From: Gammaproteobacteria bacterium
GTDB taxonomy: Bacteria; Pseudomonadota; Gammaproteobacteria; Steroidobacterales; Steroidobacteraceae
Assembly: GCA_025350055.1 (NCBI GenBank)
Contig: JANXYK010000008.1
Span: forward strand, 111,397-175,396
Direction of reading: 5' to 3'
DNA: 64,000 nt
The translations under genes were made by a program, and so were the position numbers. Positions 19,942 through 29,878 of this stretch are shown here, piece after piece. Numbering within the stretch: the first letter of the stretch is position 1; each line of letters begins with the position of its first letter. Under the pieces are notes generated by a model. That model ran no database searches. It was given only the letters and a program-made list of their open reading frames with translations, and was not told where the DNA came from.

Positions 19942-21050
19942 GCGAGTGGCGTCCGATCGATGTAGAGCACATGCGCCACGCCCTGGGGCTGGCGGCACTG
20001 GGCACCAATACCACCGACCCGAATCCGCGTGTGGGCTGTGTGCTCACGCGTGCCGATATCGTGGTAGGCGAGGGCTGGCACGAGCGCGCCGGTGCTGATC
20101 ACGCCGAAGTGCGCGCGCTGCAGGCCGCCAGTTGTGGCGCTCGCGGCACCACGGCCTATGTCACGCTGGAGCCCTGCGCTTCGCAGGGTCGCACGCCGCC
20201 ATGCACCGCCGCGCTGATCGCCGCAGGCGTGCGCCGCGTGATCTACGCCGGGGCAGATCCGAATCCACGCATGCAGGGTGGGGCGGCTGTGCTGCGCGAG
20301 GCGGGTATCGAAGTCCAGTCGGGCCTGCTGGCCCATGAAGCACGCGAATTGAATCCTGGTTTCTATTCGCGGCTTGAGCGGCAACGCCCCTGGGTGCGCG
20401 TGAAGCTGGGCGCTAGCCTCGATGGCCGCACCGCGCTTGCCAACGGCGCCAGCCGCTGGATCACGAGCAAGCCTGCACGCGCCGACGTGCAGCTCTACCG
20501 GGCACGCAGTTCCGTGGTGCTCACCGGTATCGGCACGGTGCTGGCCGATGATCCGGCGCTCAATGTGCGCATCGAGGGCGCCAGCCGCCAGCCCATGCGC
20601 GTGGTACTCGACAGCTCGCTGCGTGCACCGCTGGGTGCGCGCATGTTCAATCGCGAAGGCGCGGCACTGATCATGGTCGCGGATGCGCTGCCCGATCTCG
20701 AGACGCGCGCTGAGCCCTATCGGCGTGCAGGCATCAAGGTCGAAGCCGTGGCGGTTGCGGCCGGCGGTGGGCTGGATCTCGGGGCCGTGCTCGCGCGCCT
20801 CGCGGCACTCGAGGCCAACGAACTTTGGGTGGAGGCGGGCGCACGACTCGCGGGGGCATTCCTCGCCCAGCGGCTGGTCGACGAGCTGGTGCTGTATCTG
20901 GCTCCCTGCCTGCTGGGGTCGGGCGCCATGCCGCTGGCGCAATTACCGCAGCTCACTGATCTCGATCAGCGCCTGGGCCTGCGCTATCACGAGGTCAGTC
21001 GCATCGGTGATGACCTGCGGCTGGTGTTGCGGCCCACGGAGAGTCGATGA
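19938..21050 (+). CDS. ribD: Bifunctional riboflavin deaminase-reductase RibD
   Basis: Two steps of riboflavin synthesis: deamination of the 2,5-diaminopyrimidine phosphate and reduction of the ribosyl chain. The N-terminal deaminase domain shows zinc ligands HAE (His55), Cys80 and Cys89 in LEPC...PPC. The C-terminal reductase domain (about 150-365) has [13 protein letters not shown] and [10 protein letters not shown]. The usual SHHG between the two zinc cysteines reads ASQG (81-84) here, although the zinc ligands and catalytic Glu57 remain. Translation is coupled to nrdR (ATGA) and ribE. Confidence 0.95.
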   Translation: MSEWRPIDVEHMRHALGLAALGTNTTDPNPRVGCVLTRADIVVGEGWHERAGADHAEVRALQAASCGARGTTAYVTLEPCASQGRTPPCTAALIAAGVRRVIYAGADPNPRMQGGAAVLREAGIEVQSGLLAHEARELNPGFYSRLERQRPWVRVKLGASLDGRTALANGASRWITSKPARADVQLYRARSSVVLTGIGTVLADDPALNVRIEGASRQPMRVVLDSSLRAPLGARMFNREGAALIMVADALPDLETRAEPYRRAGIKVEAVAVAAGGGLDLGAVLARLAALEANELWVEAGARLAGAFLAQRLVDELVLYLAPCLLGSGAMPLAQLPQLTDLDQRLGLRYHEVSRIGDDLRLVLRPTESR

Positions 21051-21658
21051 TGTTTACCGGCATCATCCAGGCCCTGGGACGCGTGGCAGCGGTCACCGAA
21101 CAGGCTGGCGACCTGCGCCTGCAGATCGAAGCGCCCGGCATCGAGGCGGCACGCATGCAACTGGGCGACAGCGTGGCGGTCTCGGGTGTGTGCCTCACGG
21201 TCGCCGCGCTCGCTCCGGGTGGTTTCGTGGCTGATGTCTCGCGCGAGACACTGGATCTCACCACCATAGCGGCTTGGCGCCAGGGGCAGCGCGTGAATCT
21301 CGAGGCGGCACTGCGCGCTGGCGATGCGCTGGGCGGGCACCAGGTCTCCGGTCACGTCGATGGACTCGCGCAGCTCGTGGATAGCCACGGCGACGCGCGC
21401 TCGCAGCGCCTGCGATGGCGCGCCGCGCCCGGGCTGATGCGCTTCATCGCCACCAAAGGCTCGGTGGCGCTCGATGGCGTGTCGCTGACCGTCAACGCGG
21501 TGAGCGCACAGGAATTCACCGTCAACCTGATTCCACACACCTTGCAGGTGACAACGCTCGGCCAACTCGCGGTCGGCGCCCAGGTCAACCTGGAGATCGA
21601 TCCCATCGCCCGCTATACCGCACGCCTGCTCGAGAGCGCCGCGGATGGCGCACATTGA
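21050..21658 (+). CDS. ribE: Riboflavin synthase alpha subunit
   Basis: Dismutation of two 6,7-dimethyl-8-ribityllumazines to riboflavin. The 202-residue protein has the classic MFTGII start and two tandem lumazine-binding barrels, each with a VSGVCLTV or LDGVSLTV block. Two adjacent ATGs exist (21047 and 21050); GGAGAG lies 6 bases before 21050, and MFTGII is the conserved N-terminus, so 21050 is chosen. The gene lies between ribD and the RibBX gene in one operon. Confidence 0.96.
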   Translation: MFTGIIQALGRVAAVTEQAGDLRLQIEAPGIEAARMQLGDSVAVSGVCLTVAALAPGGFVADVSRETLDLTTIAAWRQGQRVNLEAALRAGDALGGHQVSGHVDGLAQLVDSHGDARSQRLRWRAAPGLMRFIATKGSVALDGVSLTVNAVSAQEFTVNLIPHTLQVTTLGQLAVGAQVNLEIDPIARYTARLLESAADGAH

Positions 21659-21668
21659 AGGAACGGGC

Positions 21669-22784
21669 ATGCCACTGAACAGTACCGAGGAGATCCTGGA
21701 CGAACTGCGCGCCGGTCGCATGGTCGTCATCATGGATGACGAGAATCGCGAGAATGAAGGCGACCTGCTGATGGCCGCCCAGGCGACGCGCGCCGAAGAC
21801 ATCAATTTCATGGCGCGCTATGGCCGCGGCCTGATCTGCCTCACGCTGACGCGCGAGCGTTGCGCGCGCTTGCGCCTGCCCTTGATGGTGAGCGAGACCG
21901 ATCGCGAGCAACGCACCAACTTCACGCTTTCGATCGAGGCGGCCGAGGGCATCACCACCGGCATCTCGGCTTACGATCGCGCCCAGACCGTGCGTGCCGC
22001 CGTGAATCCCGAGGCGCGCCCGGAAGACCTGCGCCAGCCCGGCCACATCTTCCCGGTGATGGCGCAGCCCGGCGGCGTGCTCACGCGTGCTGGCCATACC
22101 GAAGCCGGTTGCGATCTCACGCGGCTGGCAGGTTTCGAACCGGCGGCCGTGATTGTCGAAGTGATGAACGAAGATGGCACGATGGCCAGGCGGCCGCAGC
22201 TCGAGCAGTTCGCGCAGGCCCATGGCCTGAAGATCGGCACGATCGCCGATCTGATCCGCTATCGCTTGCGCAATGAACGTTCGGTTGAGCGTATCGCCGA
22301 ACAGGCCGTGAAAACCGAGCACGGCACATTTCGTTTGTATGCCTATGAAGACCACGTGCATCACGATGTGCACCTGGCGCTGGTGCACGGCAAGCTGGAT
22401 GAATCGGCGACGCCACTGGTGCGCGTGCACCTGGTCGATACGCTGCGTGATGTGCTGGGCGTGCAGGATGGGTCGGGCGCCTGGACGCTGCGCGCGGCGC
22501 TGGCGCGCATCGCCAGCGCGCCGAGCGGTGTGGTCGTGGTCCTGCGCCAGGGAGAATCGCCGCGCGAACTGGCCGATGCCGTGCGCCTGCCGGGCCCGGC
22601 GACCGGCCAGCAAGAGCGCGGCGCGCACACCGGTGGCGTGCTGCGCACCTTTGGCGTCGGCGCGCAGATCCTCCAGGATCTGGGAGTGCGGCGCATGCAC
22701 GTGCTCTCGGCGCCCAGGCAATTGCATGGCCTGTCGGCCTTCGATCTGGAGATCGTCAGCTACATCGACGAATCAGGCTTATAA
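21669..22784 (+). CDS. ribBX: 3,4-dihydroxy-2-butanone-4-phosphate synthase with inactive GTP-cyclohydrolase-II-like domain (RibBX type)
   Basis: The N-terminal half (to about 205) is an intact DHBP synthase: MDDENRENEGDL with its metal ligands and the GHTEAGCDL block. The C-terminal half keeps the outline of GTP cyclohydrolase II (GTFRLYAYED, ALVHGK, GVGAQILQDLGVRR) but the SECLTGDVFGSLRCDCG zinc segment is gone. In its place is VRVHLVDTLRDVLG with no cysteine, and RQEGRG has become RQGESP. So RibA activity is very probably lost, as in the RibBX proteins known from Proteobacteria; a true RibA must be elsewhere. The start at 21669 follows AAGGAA by six bases. Confidence 0.93.
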   Translation: MPLNSTEEILDELRAGRMVVIMDDENRENEGDLLMAAQATRAEDINFMARYGRGLICLTLTRERCARLRLPLMVSETDREQRTNFTLSIEAAEGITTGISAYDRAQTVRAAVNPEARPEDLRQPGHIFPVMAQPGGVLTRAGHTEAGCDLTRLAGFEPAAVIVEVMNEDGTMARRPQLEQFAQAHGLKIGTIADLIRYRLRNERSVERIAEQAVKTEHGTFRLYAYEDHVHHDVHLALVHGKLDESATPLVRVHLVDTLRDVLGVQDGSGAWTLRAALARIASAPSGVVVVLRQGESPRELADAVRLPGPATGQQERGAHTGGVLRTFGVGAQILQDLGVRRMHVLSAPRQLHGLSAFDLEIVSYIDESGL

Positions 22785-22785
22785 T
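22780..22785 (+). promoter_or_regulatory. Perfect -10 TATAAT just before ribH
   Basis: A consensus TATAAT overlaps the ribBX stop codon and ends 7 bases before the ribH ATG, with no Shine-Dalgarno sequence in between. It could start an internal, leaderless ribH-nusB-thiL transcript. The -35 position has no good match, so this rests on the -10 and its spacing alone. Confidence 0.4.
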
Positions 22786-22792
22786 TCGCGCC

Positions 22793-23263
22793 ATGGGCAA
22801 ACCCACCGAGGCTGCGGGCAGCGTCGACGCCGCAGGCCTGCGGGTCGCGATCGTTGCTGCGCGCTACAATGAAACGATCGTCGAGGCGCTGGTCGCCGGG
22901 GCCCGTGCCGCCTGGCTCGCCGCCGGCGGTGAGGCGCGCTCGCTCCGTCTCGAGCGCGTGCCGGGTGCCTTCGAACTGCCACTGGCTGCGCAGGTGATCG
23001 CCCAGCGCGGTGGTTGCGATGCCATCGTGGCGCTGGGCTGCGTGATCCGCGGCGATACCGCGCATTTCGATTTCGTGGCCGGTGAATGCGCCCGCGGCCT
23101 GCAGCAGGCCATGCTCAGTACCGGCGTGCCGATCAGTTTTGGCGTGCTCACCACCGAGACAAAGGTGCAGGCCGAGGAGCGTGCCGCGCCAGGCGCCGCC
23201 AACAAGGGCGCCGAGGCGCTGCACACCGCCGTGGTGATGGCGCGCCTGCTGCGCGCGCTGTGA
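22793..23263 (+). CDS. ribH: 6,7-dimethyl-8-ribityllumazine synthase
   Basis: Condenses 5-amino-6-ribitylaminouracil with dihydroxybutanone phosphate, the penultimate step of riboflavin synthesis. The 156-residue protein shows AIVAARYNE near the substrate site, VPGAFELP, and GCVIRGDTAHFDFV with the catalytic His. Family members form pentamers or 60-subunit capsids. No ribosome-binding site is visible ahead of ATG 22793. The nusB GTG overlaps its stop. Confidence 0.96.
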   Translation: MGKPTEAAGSVDAAGLRVAIVAARYNETIVEALVAGARAAWLAAGGEARSLRLERVPGAFELPLAAQVIAQRGGCDAIVALGCVIRGDTAHFDFVAGECARGLQQAMLSTGVPISFGVLTTETKVQAEERAAPGAANKGAEALHTAVVMARLLRAL

Positions 23264-23697
23264 GCAGGAATTTCAATCCGCAATCCGCGGCGCGTGCGCT
23301 GGCACGCCGCCTGGCCGTGCAGGCCCTGTATCGTTGGCAGATCAATGCCGGCCCGTGGCAGGATCTGGTCAACGAGTTCTCCACCGAGCCCGACATGGCG
23401 CGCGCCGATGGCGAGTACTTTCGCACGCTGGTGCAGAGCGCGGTCGAACAACAGGAGGCGCTCGATGCGGCGCTGACTCCCTTCCTGGCGCGCAGCGCGG
23501 CGCTGCTCGACCCGGTCGAGCATGCGGTGCTGCTGGTGGCAGCCGTGGAACTGCGCGCTGCAGAGCGCGTGCCATTCCGCGTGGTGATCAACGAAGCGGT
23601 GAGCATCGCGCGTCGCTACGGCGCCACCGATGGCCACAAATTCATCAACGGCGTACTCGATCGCGCCGCCCGCGCCTGGCGTCCCGAGGAACGTTGA
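23260..23697 (+). CDS. nusB: Transcription antitermination factor NusB
   Basis: The all-helical 145-residue protein binds boxA RNA with NusE (S10) in rRNA antitermination. Recognised by ARRLAVQALYRWQI at the N-terminus, the PVEHAVLLVAAVELR core and the conserved RVVINEAVSIARRYGATDGHKFINGVLD block. GTG 23260 overlaps the ribH stop (GTGA) and is the only start that fits the family N-terminus. The ribH-nusB-thiL order is conserved in Gammaproteobacteria. Confidence 0.95.
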   Translation: MSRNFNPQSAARALARRLAVQALYRWQINAGPWQDLVNEFSTEPDMARADGEYFRTLVQSAVEQQEALDAALTPFLARSAALLDPVEHAVLLVAAVELRAAERVPFRVVINEAVSIARRYGATDGHKFINGVLDRAARAWRPEER

Positions 23698-24692
23698 GCG
23701 CGGCGCGCATGGCGAGCGAAGTCGAAACCGCACTGGTCGAGCGCTACTTCCGTCACCTGGGCTCGGTGCGCACCGATGTCGTGCTCGGCATCGGCGATGA
23801 TGCAGCTGTGCTGCGAGCGCCTCCCGGCATGGACCTGGCGATGACTACCGATTCGCTGGTCGAGGGCGTGCATTTTCATCCCGGCGCCGCAGCACGCTCG
23901 CTCGGTCATCGTGCGCTGGCCGTGAATCTCAGCGACCTGGCCGCGATGGGAGCGACGCCAGGCTGGGCGCTGCTGTCGCTGAGCCTGCCAGCGATCGACG
24001 ATGCCTGGCTGGGCGAGTTTTCCACGGGCTTCGGCTTGCTGGCGCGCAGCTTCAACGTGGCGCTGGTCGGCGGCAACCTGAGCCGCGGCCCGCTCAATAT
24101 CACGGTGCAGTTGTGCGGCATGGTCCAGAGTGGCACGGCGCTGCGACGCAGCGGCGCCAGGCCAGGCCACGAACTCTGGGTCAGCGGCACACTGGGTGAT
24201 GCCGCGGCGGGTCTGCAGCTTGGCAGCGACGCAAGCGGTGCCGCCGCCAGCGCGGCCAGTGCTACTGAGCGTGCCTGGTTGCGCGCCCGGTTCGAATATC
24301 CAACGCCGCGCCTGGCCCTGGGTCAGGCACTGCGCGGCATCGCCAGCAGTTGCATGGATCTCTCCGACGGCCTGCTGGCCGATGCGGCGCGACTCGCACA
24401 GGCCAGCGGCTGTGGCGCGATTCTCCAGGTCGAGCGGCTGCCGGTGTCCTCAGCGTTGCGTGCGCATGAGCCCGCGAGCAGTTGGCAGCGCGCACTGCAG
24501 GGCGGCGAAGACTACGAACTGTGTTTCACGGCTCCAGCGGATCAGGCTGCCAGGCTGCAGGAACTGGCCGCCGGACTGGCCCTACCGCTGACCCCTTGCG
24601 GCACGCTGCAGGCGGCCGCCGGGCTGGTACTACGCTCCGGAAGTAGCGTGATCCAGTTCTCGCAATCGCCCTTCGAGCACTTCATTTCTTAA
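23694..24692 (+). CDS. thiL: Thiamine-monophosphate kinase
   Basis: Phosphorylates thiamine monophosphate to thiamine diphosphate. Family features in about 330 residues are GIGDDAAVL, TTDSLVEGVHF, LAVNLSDLAAMGATP, VGGNLSRG, CMDLSDGL and GGEDYELCF. TTG 23694 overlaps the nusB stop and has GAGG four bases upstream; ATG 23709 is the alternative start and would also give the family N-terminus. pgpA, the frequent next gene, is absent; a Ser/Thr kinase follows instead. Confidence 0.94.
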   Translation: MSAARMASEVETALVERYFRHLGSVRTDVVLGIGDDAAVLRAPPGMDLAMTTDSLVEGVHFHPGAAARSLGHRALAVNLSDLAAMGATPGWALLSLSLPAIDDAWLGEFSTGFGLLARSFNVALVGGNLSRGPLNITVQLCGMVQSGTALRRSGARPGHELWVSGTLGDAAAGLQLGSDASGAAASAASATERAWLRARFEYPTPRLALGQALRGIASSCMDLSDGLLADAARLAQASGCGAILQVERLPVSSALRAHEPASSWQRALQGGEDYELCFTAPADQAARLQELAAGLALPLTPCGTLQAAAGLVLRSGSSVIQFSQSPFEHFIS

Positions 24693-24735
24693 GGCCGGCT
24701 GAGCCGCTCCGGCCACCGGCAAACGCCTGCCGGTG
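24693..24735 (+). terminator. Two small hairpins after thiL
   Basis: GGCCGG/CCGGCC arms start right after the thiL stop, and an 8-bp perfect stem CACCGGCA/TGCCGGTG with a 6-base loop spans 24714-24735. No U-run follows. The position after the last gene of the rib-nusB-thiL operon suggests a transcription end, but the evidence is structural only. Confidence 0.35.
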
Positions 24736-24822
24736 ATCCGCGATCCCGGTCACAGTTCCATCCGGCGGCACTCCGTATCCTCAAATTCACCCACACATTT
24801 GCCGTCCGCGGACCGTTACCCG

Positions 24823-26136
24823 ATGTCAGTGCAAGCAGCCGTTACACCCAGTGCCAGGTCGATTCCCGAGCGCATCGGCAAGTATCTCATCGTCAATGAG
24901 GTCGGCCGCGGCAGCACCGGCACGGTGTATCTCTCGCACGATCCGTATTACGGCCGCGACGTGGCCATCAAGGTCTACAACATCGAGACCGGTGGCGATG
25001 ACGAGCGCGCGCGCGTGACGCGCAAGATGTTCCTCTCCGAAGCCCACATGGTGGGCATGCTGCATCACCCGAACATCCTGCCGATCTACGACGCGGGCGA
25101 GGAAAACGGCCATTGCTACATCGTCACCGAGCACGTGCATGGCGCGCGCACCCTGGCCGCCTATTGCCGGCCCGACAACCTGCTGCGCATCGACGATGTG
25201 GTCGAGATCATGTTCAAGTGCGCGAAGGCTTTGCACTACGCGCATTCGCGCGGCGTGATCCATCGCGACATCAAGCCCTCGAACATCATGCTCACGCAGA
25301 ACAGCGATGTGCGCATCATCGACTTTGGCATTGCGCTGGTGGCTGATTCGGAGATTTCGCGCATCGAAGGCATCGCCGGGTCGCCCAGCTACATGTCGCC
25401 CGAGCAGGTGCAGAGCCTGGAGCTCACCAACCGCTCCGACCTGTATTCGCTCGGCGGCGTGATGTACGAACTGCTGACCGGTTCGCGTCCGTTCCGCGCC
25501 GGGAATCTGGCCAAGCTGCTGCACCAGATTGTCTACGCGACGCCGCCGCCGATCCACACGCTGCGCGCCGATGTGCCCGAAGAGCTCGAAGTCGTGGTGG
25601 CCACGGCCATGCAGAAGGACCCGGAGCGCCGCCAGAAGAGTGGCCTGGAGCTGGCCGGCGAGCTGACGCGCGTGCACCAGCAGCTGCGCCAGAAGAATTC
25701 GCGCATGAACCAGCAGGAACAGTTCAGCCTGCTGCGGCGCCTGAAATTCTTCCACGAGTTCTCGCACGCCGAGATCATGGAAGTGATGCGCGCCAGCCAC
25801 TGGCAGGACTACAGTTCCGGTGAAGAGATCGTCAAGGAAGGCGAGATGGACGATCGCTTCTATATCATCGTCAGCGGCAATTGCGCCGTGGAACGCAACG
25901 GCGGCTCGGTGGGTCTGCTGTCGATGGGTGAGTGTTTCGGCGAGACCAGCTATGTGCAGGGCGCCAAGCGCAGCGCGACCATCCGCGCCACTGATGTCGT
26001 GACCGTGCTCAAGGTGAGTTCGACGCTGCTCGAGCAGGTCTCGGCCTCGTGCCAGCTGCGCTTCAACCGGGTGTTCCTGCGCACGCTGATCGGCCGACTG
26101 CAGGGCGGCGAGATCCGCGCGCCTAGCGCGCCGTAA
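24823..26136 (+). CDS. Serine/threonine protein kinase with C-terminal cyclic-nucleotide-binding domain
   Basis: The 437-residue protein starts with a Hanks-type kinase domain: Gly loop GRGSTGTVY (28-36), Lys50, HRDIKPSN (147-154), DFG (167-169) and a YMSPEQ P+1 loop. After a linker rich in Gln and Arg, residues about 315-430 form a Crp-like cyclic-nucleotide-binding domain with the phosphate-binding cassette [19 protein letters not shown], including the key Glu and Arg. No transmembrane helix is seen, so it should be cytoplasmic and possibly gated by cAMP or c-di-GMP-like ligands. ATG 24823 is chosen because upstream residues are non-conserved. Targets are unknown. Its 3' end overlaps folE2 by 14 bases. 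Confidence 0.9.
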   Translation: MSVQAAVTPSARSIPERIGKYLIVNEVGRGSTGTVYLSHDPYYGRDVAIKVYNIETGGDDERARVTRKMFLSEAHMVGMLHHPNILPIYDAGEENGHCYIVTEHVHGARTLAAYCRPDNLLRIDDVVEIMFKCAKALHYAHSRGVIHRDIKPSNIMLTQNSDVRIIDFGIALVADSEISRIEGIAGSPSYMSPEQVQSLELTNRSDLYSLGGVMYELLTGSRPFRAGNLAKLLHQIVYATPPPIHTLRADVPEELEVVVATAMQKDPERRQKSGLELAGELTRVHQQLRQKNSRMNQQEQFSLLRRLKFFHEFSHAEIMEVMRASHWQDYSSGEEIVKEGEMDDRFYIIVSGNCAVERNGGSVGLLSMGECFGETSYVQGAKRSATIRATDVVTVLKVSSTLLEQVSASCQLRFNRVFLRTLIGRLQGGEIRAPSAP

Positions 26137-26956
26137 CTGCTGCCTGCAGCTTGTCGCGCTCGATCAGCGCGTAGGCCGAGTGGTTGTGGATCGATTCGAA
26201 ATTCTCGCTTTCCACCACGTAGGCGCTGATGCGCTCCTCGCTATTGAGCCGCACCGCCACATCACGCACCATGTCCTCGACGAACTTCGGGTTGTCGTAG
26301 GCGCGCTCGGTCACGTATTTCTCGTCGGGGCGTTTGAGGATCCCGTACAGCTCGCATGAGGCCTCGGCTTCGGCAATGTCGATCAGCTCCTCGATCCACA
26401 TGTGCTCGCGCAGCCGCGCCTTGATGGTCACATGCGAGCGCTGGTTGTGGGCGCCACGCTCGGAAATCTTCTTCGAGCAGGGGCACAGGCTCGTGACTGG
26501 CACCACCACCCGTACCCACAGCTGCGTCTCGCCGTGGCAGCATTCGCCGATCAGCGTGGCCTGGTAGTCCATCAGGCTCTCGACCCCGGATACCGGCGCG
26601 CGCTTGGTGACGAAATACGGAAAGCTCATCTCGATGTGGCCGGCATCGGCGTCCAGCCGCTCGGTCATCTCCACCAGCATGCTGCGGAAGGAATCGACCG
26701 AGATTTCCGGCGCGTGATGCAGCACTTCGACGAAGCGCGACATGTGCGTGCCCTTGAAGTTGTGCGGCAGGTTCACGTACATGTTGAAGGTGGCGACCGT
26801 GTGCTGCTCGCCGGCCGTGCGGTCCTTGACGCGCACCGGATGGCGGATGTCCTTGATGCCGACCCGGTTGATCGCGATCTGGCGCGTATCGGCGCGGCTC
26901 TGCACGTCCTCGACGGCGGCGCGGGCGTCAGTACGATCGGCTACGGCGGTATCCAT
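26123..26956 (-). CDS. folE2: GTP cyclohydrolase I type IB (FolE2)
   Basis: First step of folate synthesis: GTP to dihydroneopterin triphosphate, by the FolE2 family that can work with metals other than zinc. The 277-residue protein shows [16 protein letters not shown] with the catalytic and metal-binding Cys158, GAHNQRSHV and [13 protein letters not shown] lies about six bases before ATG 26956. It starts 24 bases after dxs on the same strand and is probably the last gene of the xseB-ispA-dxs-folE2 operon. No FolE (type IA) is in the window. Confidence 0.95.
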   Translation of the reverse strand: MDTAVADRTDARAAVEDVQSRADTRQIAINRVGIKDIRHPVRVKDRTAGEQHTVATFNMYVNLPHNFKGTHMSRFVEVLHHAPEISVDSFRSMLVEMTERLDADAGHIEMSFPYFVTKRAPVSGVESLMDYQATLIGECCHGETQLWVRVVVPVTSLCPCSKKISERGAHNQRSHVTIKARLREHMWIEELIDIAEAEASCELYGILKRPDEKYVTERAYDNPKFVEDMVRDVAVRLNSEERISAYVVESENFESIHNHSAYALIERDKLQAAVTAR

Positions 26957-26980
26957 GGCGCACCTGGGGTTGTTTTGGGG

Positions 26981-28918
26981 TCAGGCCGGCCCTGAGCGGG
27001 CCGCAGCCACTATTCTGGTGGCGGTCCGGCCGGTATTCAACCTCGGCGCCTGCGCCTGCCACCATTTTTCGATCGCCACCAGCACGTTAGCGGTATCGAG
27101 GCCCGCGTCTGTCAGGCACTGCTCGCGGCTGCCGTGTTCGATGAAGCGGTCCGGCAGGCCAATGTGCAGGCGCGGGCCAGGCAGGCCCGCGGCATCCAGC
27201 AATTCGGCGACCGCGCCGCCGGCGCCGCCAGCTACCGTGTTCTCTTCCAGCGTCACCAGTGCCACATGTTGTGGCACCAGTTCGCGCAGCAGCGCTTCAT
27301 CGAGCGGCTTCACGAAGCGCATGTTCACCACGCTGGCATCGAGGCGCTCGCCGGCGGCCAGCGCAGTTGCCAACAGGGTGCCGAATGAGAGCAGCAGCAG
27401 GCCCGAGTCGCCGCGCCGGCGCAGCTGTGCCTTGCCTATCGGCAGCGCGCTCATGGCCGATTCGATCGCTACGCCCGGCCCGGTGCCGCGCGGATAGCGC
27501 ACCGCGGCAGGTCCGCCGGTCTGCGTGGCCGTATAAAGCATCTGCCGGCATTCATTCTCGTCGCTGGGCGCCATCACCACCATGTTGGGAATACACCGCA
27601 GGAAGGAATAGTCGAAGCTGCCGTTATGCGTGGCGCCATCGCCGCCGACCACGCCAGCGCGATCGAGCGCGAACACCACGGGCAGGTTTTGCAGGGCTAC
27701 GTCGTGGATCAGCTGATCGTAGCCGCGCTGCAGGAAGGTCGAATAGATCGCGACTACCGGCTTGAGGCCCTCGCACGCAAGGCCGGCCGCAAAAGTCACC
27801 GCATGCTGCTCAGCGATCGCGACATCGAAGTAGCGCTGCGGAAAGCGCTTCGAGTATTCCACCAGCCCCGAGCCTTCGCGCATCGCCGGCGTGATCGCCA
27901 TGATGCGCTCATCGCTCGCGGCCATATCGCACAGCCAGTTGCCGAACACCTGCGAATAGGTGGGTCCCGCGACCTTGTCCTTGAGGAGCTTCCCGGTCTG
28001 CGGATCAAAGGGGCCCGGGCCGTGCCAGGTGATCGGGTCGGCTTCCGCAGGCGCGTAGCCTTTGCCTTTCTGCGTGACCACGTGCAGCAGTTGCGGCCCA
28101 TGCAGGTCGCGCAGGTTGCGCAGCGTGCGCAGCAGCGATTTCAGGTCATGGCCGTCGATCGGGCCGATGTAGTTGAAGCCCATTTCCTCGAACAGCGTGC
28201 CCGGCAGCCACATGCCCTTCACGTGCTCTTCCGAGCGGCGCGCGAATTCGCGGATGTGCGGCATCTTGCGCAGCACCCGCTTGCCGCCTTCGCGCAGGTG
28301 CGCATAGAAGCGACCCGAGAGTACCCGCGCCAGATAGTTGGAAAGGGCACCCACGTTTTCGGAGATCGACATGTCGTTGTCGTTGAGCACCACCAGCAGG
28401 TCCACCGGCAGGCTGCCGGCATGATTGAGCGCCTCGAAGGCCATGCCGGCGCTCATCGCGCCATCGCCAATCACCGCCACGGCGCGCCGCGATTCGCCCT
28501 TGCGCGCGGCCGCCACCGCCATGCCCAGTGCGGCACTCACCGAGGTGCTCGAATGGCCCACGCCAAAAGTGTCGTATTCACTCTCGGCGCGGTTTGGGAA
28601 GGGCGCCAGTCCGTCGTGCTGCTTGATGGTGTGCAACTGATCGCGCCGCCCGGTAAGCACCTTGTGCGGGTAGGCCTGGTGGCCGACATCCCAGACCAGC
28701 CGGTCGTGCGGGGTCTCGTAGAGGTAGTGCAGTGCGATCGTAAGTTCGACGGTGCCCAGCCCGGCGGCGAAATGGCCGCCGCGCGTGCTCACGGTCTGCA
28801 CCAGGAATTCGCGCAGCTCCTGGGCCAGATCCTTGAGGCGCCGCTCGGGCAAAGCACGCAGGTCGGCCGGTGAGCCGATCTGCCGCAGCAAGGGATACGG
28901 ATCCTTGGAAGTGGCCAT
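26981..28918 (-). CDS. dxs: 1-deoxy-D-xylulose-5-phosphate synthase
   Basis: Thiamine-diphosphate enzyme that makes DXP from pyruvate and glyceraldehyde 3-phosphate, entry to the MEP isoprenoid pathway and to thiamine and pyridoxal synthesis. The 645 residues include [16 protein letters not shown], the ThDP motif [15 protein letters not shown] with [20 protein letters not shown], and a C-terminal [17 protein letters not shown] replaces the common THQGAFD motif, a mild variant. It is directly downstream of ispA, the usual arrangement in Gammaproteobacteria. Confidence 0.97.
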   Translation of the reverse strand: MATSKDPYPLLRQIGSPADLRALPERRLKDLAQELREFLVQTVSTRGGHFAAGLGTVELTIALHYLYETPHDRLVWDVGHQAYPHKVLTGRRDQLHTIKQHDGLAPFPNRAESEYDTFGVGHSSTSVSAALGMAVAAARKGESRRAVAVIGDGAMSAGMAFEALNHAGSLPVDLLVVLNDNDMSISENVGALSNYLARVLSGRFYAHLREGGKRVLRKMPHIREFARRSEEHVKGMWLPGTLFEEMGFNYIGPIDGHDLKSLLRTLRNLRDLHGPQLLHVVTQKGKGYAPAEADPITWHGPGPFDPQTGKLLKDKVAGPTYSQVFGNWLCDMAASDERIMAITPAMREGSGLVEYSKRFPQRYFDVAIAEQHAVTFAAGLACEGLKPVVAIYSTFLQRGYDQLIHDVALQNLPVVFALDRAGVVGGDGATHNGSFDYSFLRCIPNMVVMAPSDENECRQMLYTATQTGGPAAVRYPRGTGPGVAIESAMSALPIGKAQLRRRGDSGLLLLSFGTLLATALAAGERLDASVVNMRFVKPLDEALLRELVPQHVALVTLEENTVAGGAGGAVAELLDAAGLPGPRLHIGLPDRFIEHGSREQCLTDAGLDTANVLVAIEKWWQAQAPRLNTGRTATRIVAAARSGPA

Positions 28919-28948
28919 ATTGGCCAGTTTACACGCTGCCGCCGCGGG

Positions 28949-29878
28949 CTAGCTGACGCGTTCGACCACGGCGTAGGCGAGGGCGCGCAGTGGTGCTGCG
29001 GCCGCCCCCAGGCTGTCCAATTCTCTGAGTGCGCGGTCGCGGTGCAGGCAGGCCAGCTCCCTGGCGCGCGCCAGGCCGAAAACGCTGGGGTAGGTGGGTT
29101 TGCTCAAGGCCGCATCGGCGCCCGCGCGCTTGCCCAGCACCGCGGTGTCGCCGGTGACATCGAGGATGTCGTCCTGGATCTGGAAGGCCAGGCCGATCTC
29201 ATCGCCGTAGCGCTGCAGCGCGGCGCGTTCTGCGCTGGCGACGCGCCCCGCGGCAATGGCGCCGAGCTCGACGCTGGCACGAATCAGCGCGCCGGTCTTG
29301 CGGCGGTGCATTTCCTCGATGCCCGCTGCCGTGAGGAGGCTCCCGGTCGCGGCCAGGTCCATCGCCTGTCCGCCGGCCATGCCGAGCGTGCCGATCGCGG
29401 CAGCCAGCACCGTGATCATTTGCAGGCGCGCGCGCTCATCGAGGCCGGCCCCATTCGCCAGCACGTCGAAAGCCAGCGCCTGCAAGGCATCGCCGGCCAG
29501 TATCGCCGTGCCCTCATCGTAGGCTTTGTGGCAGGTGGGCAAACCGCGGCGCAAATCGTCATCGTCCATCGCCGGCAGATCATCGTGGATCAGGCTGTAG
29601 GAATGGATCAGCTCCACGGCCACGGCCGGCGCATCGAGCTGTTCGGGTTGCGCGCCCAGGGCCTCGCCGGTGATGTACACCAACAATGGACGCAGGCGCT
29701 TGCCGCCGGCAAGTACGCTGTAGCGCATGGCTTGCAGCAGACGCTCGACCGCCGGATCGCTGGTGCCCACGGTGCGTTCCAGCGCCGCGAGGATGCGCTG
29801 CTGGGCGCTCGCGGCGCGCGCACTGAAACTCGCCGCGTCCACGAGGCTAGGTGGCCTTGCCGGTGCTGTCTCCCGCAT
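28949..29878 (-). CDS. ispA: Farnesyl (geranyl) diphosphate synthase
   Basis: Elongates dimethylallyl diphosphate to geranyl and farnesyl diphosphate, precursors of quinones and undecaprenyl carriers. The two aspartate-rich motifs DDLPAMDDDD and DDILD are clear, with GGKRLRPLL and GGQAMDL. The start is uncertain: ATG 29878 overlaps xseB by 32 bases, while GTG 29842 lies 4 bases after the xseB stop and removes 12 residues; neither has a good ribosome-binding site. Operon order xseB-ispA-dxs. Confidence 0.94.
   Translation of the reverse strand: MRETAPARPPSLVDAASFSARAASAQQRILAALERTVGTSDPAVERLLQAMRYSVLAGGKRLRPLLVYITGEALGAQPEQLDAPAVAVELIHSYSLIHDDLPAMDDDDLRRGLPTCHKAYDEGTAILAGDALQALAFDVLANGAGLDERARLQMITVLAAAIGTLGMAGGQAMDLAATGSLLTAAGIEEMHRRKTGALIRASVELGAIAAGRVASAERAALQRYGDEIGLAFQIQDDILDVTGDTAVLGKRAGADAALSKPTYPSVFGLARARELACLHRDRALRELDSLGAAAAPLRALAYAVVERVS

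Noticed and set aside
19938..22784. Possible FMN riboswitch for the riboflavin genes
   Set aside because: ribD overlaps nrdR and the following genes are 0-10 bases apart, leaving no room for the element, and none of its conserved pieces is seen.
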